40,533 nucleotides of DNA, from positions 1 to 40,533 of the forward strand of contig PXSK01000041.1 in the NCBI GenBank assembly GCA_003022865.1, in the 5' to 3' direction. Below, in pieces: positions 1 through 8,487 of the stretch; position 1 is the first letter of the stretch; the number at the start of each line of letters is the position of its first letter. A program made the translations under genes and the position numbers. Source of the stretch: Halobacteriales archaeon SW_5_70_135. Its GTDB lineage: Archaea > Halobacteriota > Halobacteria > Halobacteriales > SW-7-71-33. Under the pieces are notes generated by a model that was not told where the DNA came from, made no database searches, and saw only the letters and a list, made by a program, of their open reading frames with translations.

Positions 1-11
1 GAGAGAACGGC

Positions 12-18
12 ACTTATG
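12..18 (+). promoter_or_regulatory. TATA-like box of the site-2 protease gene
   Basis: The bases CTTATGA are centred 27 bases before the ATG at 43. That is the usual spacing for a leaderless haloarchaeal transcript, so it supports the start at 43 over the upstream in-frame ATG at 16. Confidence 0.5.
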
Positions 19-20
19 AG

Positions 21-41
21 GCCCGAGACCGAACCTCGGGC
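21..41. promoter_or_regulatory. Inverted repeat between TATA box and start codon (possible operator)
   Basis: A perfect 7-base inverted repeat, GCCCGAG, seven bases, CTCGGGC, fills the space between the TATA-like box (12-18) and the ATG at 43. A DNA-binding dimer here would cover the predicted transcription start, which is where archaeal repressors act. An RNA hairpin is the alternative, but a leaderless message would begin after the repeat. The binding protein is unknown. Confidence 0.5.
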
Positions 42-42
42 C

Positions 43-1266
43 ATGCGAGGGTTCCGGGTGGGGTCGTTGTTCGGCATCCCGGTCAGGCTCGATCTCACCT
101 TCCTGCTCGTCTTGCCGCTGTTCGCGTACCTCATCGGCACACAGATCGAGCAGACGGCGACGCTGATAAACGACTTCGCCCCGGTGACCGGACTCGTCGA
201 CCCGGCGACTATCGACTCCGGCGGCACGCAGTGGGTCGTCGGCTTCGTCGCCGCCGTCGGACTGTTCGTCGGTGTCGTGCTCCACGAGCTGGGGCACTCA
301 CTGACGGCGATGCGATACGGCTACGAGATCGAGTCGATCACGCTGTGGATCTTCGGCGGCGTCGCTTCGCTCACGGAGATGCCCGAAGACTGGCGCCAGG
401 AGTTCGCCATCGCTGTCATGGGGCCGGTGGTGAGCGTCGCCCTCGGGGCACTGTTCTACGGGGCGACCTTCCTCGTTCCCGAGGGGGGCGGCGCGCTGCT
501 GAACGGCACGCGCTTCGTCGTCGGTTATCTCGCCGTGCTGAACGTCGCCCTCGCGGTCTTCAACATGCTGCCGGGCTTCCCGATGGACGGCGGTCGCGTG
601 CTGCGGGCACTGCTCGCTCGCAGTCGGCCGTACGCTCCCGCGACCCAGATCGCCGCTCGGGTCGGACAGCTGTTCGCCGTCCTGCTCGGCCTGGCTGGAC
701 TGCTGGGCGGCAATATCATCCTCATCGGGCTTGCCTTCTTCCTCTACATCGCCGCCGCGAGCGAGGCCCGGCAGACGACGATGAAGGCCACCTTCGAGGG
801 CGTCACGGTCGGCGATATCATGACCCCTGCCGACGAGCTCGACACCGTCGCCGCCGACGCGACCGTCGCCGATCTGGTCTCGCGGATGCTCCGCGAGCGC
901 CACACCGGCTACCCCGTGATGGACGACGGCCGGCTCGTCGGACTGGTCACGCTCGACGACGCCCGCTCGGTTCAGGAGGTCGAGCGCGACGCCTTCACCG
1001 TCGCGGAGGTGATGACCGACGACCTCACCACCGTGACGCCGGGCACCGACGTGATGACCGCGATCACGCTGATGAGCCAGGAGGGCGTCGGACGGCTCCC
1101 GGTGGTCGCCGACGGGCGCGACCGGGAGCTCGTCGGGCTCATCTCCCGGTCGGACGTTATGAGTTCGTTCGAGATCATCCGGTCGAGCCGCTCCGTGAAG
1201 CCCCGCGAGGGCGTCGGCCGTCCCGGCGGTCCGAGCGCCAGCGAGCCGGTCGGCCGGCACGACTGA
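43..1266 (+). CDS. Site-2 protease family intramembrane metalloprotease with two CBS domains
   Basis: This 407-residue membrane protein belongs to peptidase family M50. The zinc-binding HELGH motif is at residues 81-85, and the third ligand is likely Asp182 in the PGFPMDGGR motif. Hydrophobic segments surround both, so catalysis would take place inside the membrane. The C-terminal third holds two tandem CBS domains, starting near VGDIMTPADE and VAEVMTDDLT, which in this family are thought to bind adenine nucleotides and tune activity. The substrate cannot be told from the sequence; transmembrane regulatory proteins are usual. The start at 43 is preferred over the in-frame ATG at 16 because of the TATA-like box at 12-18. 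The gene stands alone, upstream of a decayed region. Confidence 0.93.
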   Translation: MRGFRVGSLFGIPVRLDLTFLLVLPLFAYLIGTQIEQTATLINDFAPVTGLVDPATIDSGGTQWVVGFVAAVGLFVGVVLHELGHSLTAMRYGYEIESITLWIFGGVASLTEMPEDWRQEFAIAVMGPVVSVALGALFYGATFLVPEGGGALLNGTRFVVGYLAVLNVALAVFNMLPGFPMDGGRVLRALLARSRPYAPATQIAARVGQLFAVLLGLAGLLGGNIILIGLAFFLYIAAASEARQTTMKATFEGVTVGDIMTPADELDTVAADATVADLVSRMLRERHTGYPVMDDGRLVGLVTLDDARSVQEVERDAFTVAEVMTDDLTTVTPGTDVMTAITLMSQEGVGRLPVVADGRDRELVGLISRSDVMSSFEIIRSSRSVKPREGVGRPGGPSASEPVGRHD

Positions 1267-1283
1267 CCGAGCGCCGCTGGTTC

Positions 1284-1612
1284 TCAGGCCTGGTCCTCGT
1301 GGAAGTCGGTCGGGTCGACCTCGAAGCGGTACTCGTCGGCCGGCTCCGCTCGGGACCTCCAGTCTCGGGCGGCTCTCTACGTCGAACGCGTCGACGTAGC
1401 CGTCGGCCCGGATACGCCTCGACCGTCCGACCGTAGCAGGCGACGAAGGCCTCGGCGATCGACCCTATGACAGGCACGATACTCGGAACCCTGTCGATCG
1501 CATCGACGACGTCGACGCCGATCACTGCTGCACAGGCGACGAGACAGTCACCGCCAGCGCGAGGGTCGTGATCCGATCGGACTCGAAGCCGTCGTCGATC
1601 GACCTCTCGCAC
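1284..1612 (-). pseudogene. Decayed gene, unknown family, at least three frame changes
   Basis: Read on the minus strand, coding-like peptides appear in successive frames. Near 1600-1530 there is DDGFESDRITTLALAV; then VIGVDVVDAIDRVP, which ends in VACYGRTVEAYPG near 1405; then GYVDAFDVES near 1380; then DEYRFEVDPTDFHEDQA before a TGA at 1284-1286. Each piece has haloarchaeal composition, and together they read as the C-terminal part of one protein with a hydrophobic segment. I do not recognise the family. The adjoining bases to about 1755 show nothing else convincing. Alternative: one or more of the shifts are sequencing errors. Confidence 0.5.
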
Positions 1613-1755
1613 GCCGGACGCCTGTGATCGGCCGTAACAGACAGTATGGGATCTGTTCGTCTCGCTCGCGGACCGGCCGCGATCACCGTCAGAGACGACT
1701 CTCGCGGCGTGTGGCCGTGATTCGGACGTTCGACTGTCAGTCCCTTTCTGTCCCG

Positions 1756-1798
1756 GTTGACACCCGAAACTAAGTCAACATGTTTTTAGGGTATAAAT
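1756..1798 (+). promoter_or_regulatory. Candidate promoter with upstream inverted repeat
   Basis: GTTGAC (1756-1761) and GTCAAC (1774-1779) form a 6-base inverted repeat separated by 12 bases. It is followed at once by A+T-rich TATA-like stretches, TTTTTA at 1783-1788 and TATAAAT at 1792-1798. The first lies 27 bases before the ATG at 1813. The arrangement resembles a regulated haloarchaeal promoter reading towards the large surface-protein gene. Confidence 0.4.
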
Positions 1799-1812
1799 TA
1801 TTCTCACACAGT

Positions 1813-2022
1813 ATGCAAGTGGCGTCAGAACTGCTCGGGGGTTCTGTCGCACGGAACCCCGGCACGGAAGCGGGGAACTCTGGAGCTACCGGTGGGGAGC
1901 GGCCGGCCGGCGATACGTTCGGCACGGCGTGGACTCGGTCGGAGTGTTCGATACGTGACGCCGCGCCGGCGGCCGGCGACCGGCACGTCCGGTCTCGCAC
2001 GGCGACCCACAACACACAATGA
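1813..2022 (+). CDS. Hypothetical short ORF leading into the surface-protein gene
   Basis: A 69-residue reading frame begins at an ATG 27 bases after a TATA-like box. Its TGA overlaps the ATG at 2019 (ATGA), an arrangement that can couple translation. The product has no recognisable motif, no membrane segment and an unconvincing composition, so it may be non-coding leader or the remnant of an older gene. It is included because of the promoter spacing and the overlap. Confidence is low. Confidence 0.25.
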   Translation: MQVASELLGGSVARNPGTEAGNSGATGGERPAGDTFGTAWTRSECSIRDAAPAAGDRHVRSRTATHNTQ

Positions 2023-2769
2023 CACCGAACGACGACTCCGGAGAGGCGGCCGACGGGGACGCAATCGACGGAAGTGACATACTCGACGACCGTAGTGGTG
2101 CGCTGATCGGAGCGCTGGTGCTCCTCCTGCTCGGGATACTGGTCGCCGCCGTCGGGATCGGCCTGTAGGGTGGTGGGACGGGCCCTCAGACGCCCGGCGG
2201 CCCCGCCTCGTCGGCTCCGACGGAGTCGATGAGTATCGACGTAGCCGGCGTGGAGACACACGATGACGGCACCGTCACGGTCGAGTTCGAGATCCACAAC
2301 CCGCGTGACAGCGCCGTCGATCGAGAGGTGGAGTTCCGCGTCCAAGACGAGACCCAGGCGACGACTACCGCCGACGTGAGTCCCCGCGAGACGACCGTAG
2401 TTGAGTTCCGACTCGACAGCGAGAACTACGACGCGGAGGAGGTCACGGCCACGGCGATCGTCCTCAACGCGACCGAGAGCGTCGACCTGTTCCTCGCCGG
2501 CGACGGCTCCCGGTCAGAGACGAACTACACCGTCAGGATCACCTCGGCGCCCGACGCCGTCGTCACCGGAGAGACGTTCCCGGTCGAGTACGCCGTCAGC
2601 GAGGCCGACGCCGACTGCGGCGTCGACGAGGTCCGTCTCGCGGCCGACGGGACGACCGCCGACACCGACGACGTCTGCTTCGCGACGGAAACTGGTCTCC
2701 GCGGCCGGCGACACCGACTCCACGACCATCACCGTCCGGGACGAGTCCGACGGCGGACCTGGCCCTGGC

Positions 2770-3054
2770 ACGACGACGTTCACCGTGTCGAACCTCGATC
2801 CGGCGACGGTGACGAAGGCGCCAGGTGAGACGATCGTCGTCAGCGCAGACGTGACCAACGACGGTGAGGTGAGCAGGGACGCAGAGGTCGCATTCACGCT
2901 GGACGGCGACGCGGTGACTACGGAGACGGTGTCGCTCGCTCCCGGCGAGACGACGCAGGTGACGTTCGCCGTCTCGGCGCCCGACCAGCCCGGCGAGTAC
3001 GTCCACGCGGTCGAAACCGACAGCTCGCTCAACGCCGGCACGCTGCTCGTCTTG
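2770..3054 (+). repeat. CARDB-like domain, copy 1
   Basis: This encodes a domain running from TTFTVSNLDPATVTKAPGE to a final GTLLV. Roughly three-quarters of its residues match the domain at 5179-5460. The pattern (APGE near the N-terminus, then DAEVAFTL and GEYVHAVETD) fits a beta-sandwich of the CARDB (cell-adhesion-related) type. The two copies bracket the Asp/Gly/Ser repeat. Confidence 0.65.
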
Positions 3055-3060
3055 GAGAGC

Positions 3061-5160
3061 AGCGACGACAGTGAAGGCGGCAATATTGGCGGTGGAGACG
3101 ACGGCGATGGTGACGACAGCGACGACAGTGATGGCGGTGACGACGGCGATGGTGACGACGGCGATGGTGACGACGGCGACGGCGGTGATGACAGCGACGA
3201 TAGTGACGGTGATGGCGATGACGGCGACGATGGTGACGACAGCGACGATGGCGACGATGGTAATGGCGATGACGGCGACGATAGTGATGACAGCGACGAT
3301 GGCGACGATGGTGACGGCGGTGACGACGGCGATGGTGACGACAGCGACGATAGTGACGGTGATGGCGGTAACGGCGACGATGGTGACGACAGCGACGATG
3401 GCGACGATGATGATGGCGGCGATGACGGCGACGACGGTGACGGCGGTGACGACGGCGACAATGGTGATGGCGGTGATGGCGACGATGGTGACGACAGCGA
3501 CGATGGCGACGGCGGTGATGGCGGTGGCGATGGCGGCGACGGCGGCGACGGTAGCGATAGCGGCGATGACGGCGACGATGGTGACAGCGGTGACGATGAC
3601 GATGGTGACGGCGGTGACGACGGCGACGATGGTGACGGCGGTGACGGTGACGACAGTGATGGCGGCGACGACGGTGACGGCGGCGATGACGGCGACGACG
3701 GTGACGACAGCGACGATGGCGACGACGGTGATGGCGGTGGCGATGGCGGCGACGGCGACAATGGTGATGGCGGTGACGATGACGATGGTGACGGCGGTGA
3801 CGGCGGTGACGACGGCGACGACGGCGACGGCGGCGACAGCGACGGCGGTGACGATGGTGACGATAGTGATGGCGGTGACAACGGTGATGGCGGCGATGAT
3901 AGCGACGGCGGTGACGACAGCGACGATGGCGACGATGGTGACGACAGCGACGGCGGTGACGGCGGCGATGGTGGCGACGGCGACGACAGCGACGGTGGTG
4001 ACAGCGACGGCGGTGACGGCGACGATAGTGATGGCGGCGACGACAGCAATGACGGTGACGGCGACGATGGTGACGGTGGTGACAGCGACGACGGTGACGG
4101 CGGCGATGACAGCGACGACGGTGATGGCGGTGACAATGGCGATGGTGACGACAGCGGCGACAGCGACGGCGGTGACGGCGACGATGGTGACGGCGACGAT
4201 AGTGATGGCGGCGACGACAGCGACGATGGCAGTGACGGCGGCGACGACAGCGACGATAGCGACGGCGGTGACGGTGGCGATGGTGACGGCGGTGACGGCG
4301 ATGATGGTGACGGCAGCGATGACAGTGACGGCGGCGATGACAGTGACGGCGGTGACGATGGCGATGGTGACGGCGGTGACGGCGGTGATGACAGCGACGA
4401 TAGCGACGGCGGTGACGGCGGTGATGACAGCGACGGCGGTGACGGCGGCGACGACAGCGACGATAGCGACGGCGGCGACGACAGCGACGATAGCGACGGC
4501 GGTGACGGCGGCGACGACAGCGATGATAGCGACGGCGGTGACGGCGGTGATGACAGCGACGATAGTGACGGTGGTGACGGCGGTGATGACAGCGACGGTA
4601 GCGACGGCAGCGATGGCAGCGACGACAGTGATGGCGGCGATGACAGCGACGGCGGTGATGGCGGCGATGACGGCGGCGATAGCGATGGCAGCGACGACAG
4701 CGACGATAGCGACGATAGTGATGACAGCGACGGCAGCGATGGTAGCGACGGTAGTGACGGCAGCGATGGTAGCGACGGCAGCGACGGTAGTGATGGCGAC
4801 GGCGGCAGTGGCGGTAGTGGCGGCAGTGGCGGCAGTGGCGGCAGTGGCGACGATGGCGGCGACGGTGGCGACGGCGGTGATGGCGGCGACGGCGGTGATG
4901 GCGGCGACGGCGGTGACGGCGGCGACGGTGGCGATGGCGGCGACGGCGGTGATGGCGGCGACGGTAGCGACGGTAGTGATGGCGGCGACGGCGGCGACGG
5001 CAGCGACGGTAGTGACGGCGGCGACGGCAGCGACGGCAGTGACGGCAGCGATGGCAGCGACGGCAGTGACGATAGCGATGACCCCGACGACCCTGACGAC
5101 CCTGACGACCCCGACGACCCCGATGACCCTGACGACCCCGACGACCCCGACGACCCCGAC
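3061..5160 (+). repeat. 2.1 kb in-frame Asp/Gly/Ser repeat
   Basis: About 700 codons consist almost wholly of GAY, GGY and AGY. The array is built of sub-blocks. Mixed GD/SD units fill most of it, with higher-order SDGGDGGDDSDD-like units around 4380-4600. A GGS run (4801-4845), a GGD run (about 4855-4970), SDG runs (about 4725-4795 and 4970-5070) and a DDP run (5077-5160) follow. C and T alternate freely at third positions, so copies have diverged at silent sites while the reading frame stayed intact. The peptide would be extremely acidic, flexible and able to bind Ca2+ or Mg2+, comparable in kind to Ser-Asp stalks of bacterial adhesins. Confidence 0.9.
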
Positions 5161-5178
5161 GACAGCGATGACCCCGAC

Positions 5179-5460
5179 ACGACGTTCACCGCGTCGAACC
5201 TGGATCCGGTGACAGTGACGAAGGCTCCTGGTGAGACGCTCTCCGTGAGTGCGGACGTGGCCAACGTCGGTGAGGTGAGCGGGGACGCAGAGGTCGCGTT
5301 CACGCTGAACGGTGACGCGGTGGCCACACAGACGGTGCCGCTCGACGCCGGCGAGATAACACAGGTGACCTTTGAGGTAGCAGTACCGGACCAGACCGGC
5401 GAGTACGTCCACGCGGTCGAAACCGACGGCTCGATCGCCGACGGCACGCTGATCGTCGAC
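5179..5460 (+). repeat. CARDB-like domain, copy 2
   Basis: This is the second copy of the domain at 2770-3054, running from TTFTASNLDPVTVTKAPGE to a final GTLIV. It is followed in frame by EGNATSVTVVQEPDTRYTASD and then the TAG at 5530-5532. Confidence 0.65.
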
Positions 5461-6756
5461 GGCAGTGAGGGGAACGCGACCAGCGTTACTGTCGTCCAAG
5501 AGCCGGACACCCGTTATACTGCTAGTGACTAGATCAACGCCGTGCCGCAGGGCAGGGTGACGAACGCCGACGGCGATCCCGCCCAGAACGTCTCCGTCAG
5601 TGTCACCACGATCGCCGAGAACGGCCCCAACAAGAACTACAGCTCGGAAACCACGAACACCGGCGGTGTCGCCGTTTTCGACGACATCGTGATCAATGAG
5701 GCCGCTACCTACTATCTGAAGTTCTCCATCGACAGCTCGAGTCCAGCCGTGGAAACCGACAACACGGCCGCTTCGAGGGAGTTCGTCGTCGAGGCGGCGT
5801 CATCGGCGTCGATCGTCGCCGACGGTGTCACGTTCGCGGCCGGCGAGAACGAGTCGGTCACAGTTACGGTCACCGACCAGTACGGAAACGAATCCCGGGT
5901 ACCTCCGTCACCGCCGACGGCGCTCTCGACACCGAATAATCGGTGACGACCGACGCCGACGGGACCGCCAAGGTCCCGTCACGGAGACGACGGCGAGTGC
6001 GTACGAGCCGACGTTCAGCGCCGGCGACGTCTCCGACGTGGCGGATGTCGTCGTCGAACCTGAACCGCCGACCGAAACCACCGTCAGACCGCAGGACTGG
6101 AGCGCCTTGCCCGGCGGCGCACTGCTGGGCGGGCCCCTCTCCTCCGACCAGGTGATCGACTACACGGCGACGGTGACCGACGCCTACGGCAATCCGGTCG
6201 GCGGTGTCACGTGGCCGTCAAGGTCCTGAGCGACGCCATCGATCTCCGCTGTTACTCCAGTGGGAAGGTCGATGAGGCGACCATCACGACCGACGAGAGC
6301 GGGCCAGAGCTCCGCGATCAACGCCTGCGAGGACACCGCCGATGACATTGTCCCGCCGCAGAACGAGCCAATCGGATTCGACGTTACCTCTACCGACGCC
6401 CGGGACGAGGTTCTGGCCACGTTCAACGATCCGAACGACCTGACGGACACGACTGACTCTACGTCGGACACAGCGGATTCCACCACGAGCATCACTGACT
6501 CCACGTCGAACACGGCGGAGACGACCGCGCTGGACGCGAACGTCGCCGACCGCTCCGGGCCGGCGAGTGCCGCGACGACGACCGGAACTGCCGGTGCTCT
6601 CGGGGTAGTATCGACCGCAGCCGGCGACCCCTCGGGGTCGAGGGTGACCGCCGCCGGACCGCGGCCGTAGCACCGACGACGGCGTCGGTACCGACTCCGT
6701 TCCACCCTCACCCGAGGTCGACACTTGCCACTCACGGGGGTGTTCGCGCCGAGAAG

Positions 6757-6777
6757 GTCCGGGTGCGAGAATCGAAC
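6757..6777 (-). repeat. Detached copy of the tRNA-His 3' end (attachment-site-like)
   Basis: These 21 bases are identical to 7751-7771, the 3' end of the tRNA-His gene from C73 into the T arm. The flanking bases differ at both ends. A lone tRNA 3' end about 1 kb beyond the intact gene is the classic footprint of integration at a tRNA gene. Confidence 0.8.
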
Positions 6778-6828
6778 AACACGAACCCACTCCGGACTGC
6801 TACGTCCAGTCGCATACCACAGCGACCG

Positions 6829-7673
6829 CTACGACTCGCCGATTAACTCACGGAGTCGTTCACGTGTGATGTCTCCCGCTTCTGCCTTCCTGTGACACGG
6901 CCTGCAGAGCGAGACGACGTTTCCGAGTCGGTGTGCGTCTGCTCGCTCACGTTCGTCAGCCTCGATGAACTGTCGGACGGGGACGATATGATGGACATCA
7001 GGATTGTGGCCGATCTCCGCCCGTGACCTGGAGCAGACGACGCACTCGTTCCCGTCCCGTTCGAGGGCCGCCTCCCGGATCCGACTCCACCCCCTCCCGT
7101 AGTTGAGACCGTCACCGCCCTGCCAGTTCGGATGTCCCGTCCCGGCGAACGTCTTAGAGAGCCACGTCCGCCGACAGTCCTCGCCGCAGACCACCACGTC
7201 ACCTGATGCGTTGCTCGGATATCGCTCGACGTCGTCATCACACACCGCACAACGAACGCTGTCTTGGGCCCCGACCATGCAGGGTGGTCCTCACCTTCCT
7301 CGGTCGGTGGCTCTCTCCACCGTTCCGACTCGACACACTCTCGACAGTACTTCCCCGCCTTCTCCGAGGGGTAGTACTCGAATTCGGCATTGCAGAGGTC
7401 ACAAGTGGTCGTCTCCTTTCGGCCGCTGTAGTTCGGATTGTCGTTACCTTTGAATGAAACTGCGTCGCTGCGGCAGCGATCGGAACAGTACCTCTGCTCG
7501 TGCTCTGAGTAGAACGCCTCGCCACAGCTCCCACACGTGCGGTTTGGTAGATGCTCGTCGTGTCTCCGTACGTGGTGAACGGCAACCCCCCGGCGCGTGT
7601 CAAACTCGCGTCCACAGTTCGGACACTCGTAGATCGTCCCCGGTGAACTGTCACCGGCACTGTCAAGATACAA
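6829..7673 (-). pseudogene. HNH endonuclease with multiple zinc fingers, split by one frameshift
   Basis: The first part (7673 to about 7280) has a C2H2-like finger (CPNCGREFDTRRGVAVHHVRRH) followed by Cys-rich modules with CGSCGEAF, CSDRC, CDLCNAEFEYYPSE and CRECVE. The second part (about 7278 to 6829) continues with CAVCDDDVERYPS and CGEDC. It ends in an HNH nuclease domain containing VHHIVPVRQF, GNVVSLC and CRPCHRKAE. The two join if one base is removed from the GGGG run near 7273-7283. The protein resembles a widespread haloarchaeal HNH family of about 280 residues or more. The only start for part one is a TTG at 7673, with a stop just upstream, so the N-terminus is uncertain. The frameshift probably inactivates it, unless slippage or a sequencing error explains the run. 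Confidence 0.75.
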
Positions 7674-7750
7674 AACCCATCAGACGAATCCGACGTAGTC
7701 GCCAGTGATCGCACACGTGGTTCTCGCGGAAAATATAATATATTGTACCA

Positions 7751-7824
7751 GTCCGGGTGCGAGAATCGAACCCGCGTCTCAGCCTCCACAAGGCTGAAGG
7801 ATGGGCCACTACCCTAACCCGGAC
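7751..7824 (-). tRNA. tRNA-His (anticodon GTG)
   Basis: The minus strand folds as a complete cloverleaf. The acceptor stem is TCCGGGT/ACCCGGA, and the extra G-1 paired with C73 that marks histidine tRNA is encoded in the gene. The anticodon stem is CAGCC/GGCTG with loop TTGTGGA, putting anticodon GTG at 7789-7787. The T arm is GCGGG-TTCGATT-CTCGC. CCA is not encoded and no intron is seen. Its last 21 bases are repeated at 6757-6777. Confidence 0.96.
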
Positions 7825-7983
7825 ACGCCTCCGCCGGTAGACGGTTTGCGGGCAAATACGTTACGACTCCCAGGAATCCCCCCGACGGGCGGCCTGGCAG
7901 AGCCCTCCAGTCACGCGTTCACGACGATACCGTTTTCGCCCTCCGTGTCGTCGGAACGACGATGACACCCGGCGACGCGACGA

Positions 7984-7990
7984 GCTTAAC
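7984..7990 (+). promoter_or_regulatory. TATA-like box for the GTG at 8014
   Basis: GCTTAAC is centred 27 bases before the GTG at 8014. This supports a leaderless message with a GTG start for the DUF5814-like gene. Confidence 0.5.
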
Positions 7991-8013
7991 AGTCGCCCGG
8001 TGCTACCGCGTTT

Positions 8014-8469
8014 GTGGCGATCACCGACAAGATCTACCTGAAGAACCACCGGCAGATCGCCTCCCAGCTCGACCGGAGCGTGCCGAAGAGCATCTTCAGC
8101 GGGGCGACGCTCGATCTCCTCTTCCAGGGTGAGGGCATCGAGAAACTCGACGAGGCCACCCGCGAGCGCGTCCTCGATTTCGCCGCCGACTTTCTCGACT
8201 GTGACTGCCGGAACAACCCCTACTGTGGCCACCCCGAGCGGAAGTTCGTTCGCTACCTGCTCGAACTCCGAGAGCAGGGGCTGGGCCCGGAGGCGACGGT
8301 CGACGTGATGACCGACGACTACATGGTGTACGCTTACCCCGGCGACGTGCTCTCGTTTCTGGACGACTCGGTGCGGACGCTCGAGTCGGTCGAACGACTC
8401 GCGGACGTCGACGGTGCGGACGGCGTCGAGCGACGAGCCCGGAAACTGCGGCGGACACTCGAAGGGTAG
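8014..8469 (+). CDS. DUF5814-like haloarchaeal protein
   Basis: A 151-residue soluble, mostly helical protein with a compact Cys/His cluster, CDCRNNPYCGHPE, about residues 68-80, that could bind a metal. It matches my recollection of a haloarchaeal family labelled DUF5814, which has no established function. The start is a GTG, supported by a TATA-like box at 7984-7990; there is no nearby in-frame ATG. It is convergent with the ribbon-helix-helix gene, 18 bases away. Confidence 0.85.
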   Translation: MAITDKIYLKNHRQIASQLDRSVPKSIFSGATLDLLFQGEGIEKLDEATRERVLDFAADFLDCDCRNNPYCGHPERKFVRYLLELREQGLGPEATVDVMTDDYMVYAYPGDVLSFLDDSVRTLESVERLADVDGADGVERRARKLRRTLEG

Positions 8470-8487
8470 ACGCGGTACGAGACGGCG

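Larger units (their letters stand above)
2019..6670 (+). pseudogene. Large surface/adhesin-like protein gene, broken at eight or more places
   Basis: The frame opens at 2019 with an acidic N-terminus and one membrane helix (ALIGALVLLLLGILVAAVGI). It meets a TAG at 2166-2168, then continues in the same frame through a beta-rich domain. Near 2690 it shifts by one base into the frame that carries a CARDB-like domain, a 2.1 kb Asp/Gly/Ser repeat and a second CARDB-like copy. Another in-frame TAG lies at 5530-5532, followed in frame by Ig-like sequence. Further lesions: a shift near 5891, a TAA at 5937-5939, and shifts near 5975, 6207 and 6310. The tail is Thr/Ser-rich and ends at the TAG at 6668-6670. 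Membrane anchoring, acidic repeats and Ig-like domains suggest an exported adhesin or cell-surface filament. No C-terminal sorting signal is evident. Sequencing error across the repeat is possible, but most lesions lie outside it. Confidence 0.7.
6757..7750 (-). mobile_element. Putative 1 kb tRNA-His-targeting unit carrying an HNH endonuclease gene
   Basis: The unit is bounded on one side by the intact tRNA-His gene and on the other by the 21-base copy of its 3' end. Its only evident gene encodes a zinc-finger HNH protein on the same strand as the tRNA. There is no tyrosine-recombinase gene. The boundary is therefore like that of an integrative element, but the cargo is like that of a homing endonuclease. 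It could be a minimal mobile unit using HNH cleavage, or the scar of a larger island that has lost its integrase. An A+T-rich stretch at about 7728-7746, just after the tRNA, could serve as terminator and as promoter for the HNH gene. Confidence 0.55.

Noticed and set aside
3061-5160. CRISPR-like or tandem non-coding repeat array.
   Set aside because: There are no unique spacers between constant repeats. The unit is codon-based and in frame with flanking domains.
2514-5510. Long open frames opposite and alongside the Asp/Gly/Ser repeat (Pro/Ser/Leu-rich on the minus strand, Met/Thr/Ala-rich in another plus frame).
   Set aside because: They exist only because the repeat uses a few codons with no stops in other frames. 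Flanking domain homology and codon pattern support only the Asp/Gly/Ser frame.
2166-5532. Read-through or pyrrolysine decoding of the two in-frame TAG codons in the surface-protein gene.
   Set aside because: The same gene also has several frameshifts and a TAA, so simple decay or error explains the stops. No pyrrolysine genes are visible and other genes here end normally in TAG.
6757-6777. A second, truncated tRNA gene as an independent functional RNA.
   Set aside because: Only 21 bases of the 3' end are present, without anticodon or D arm. It is a repeat, not a gene.
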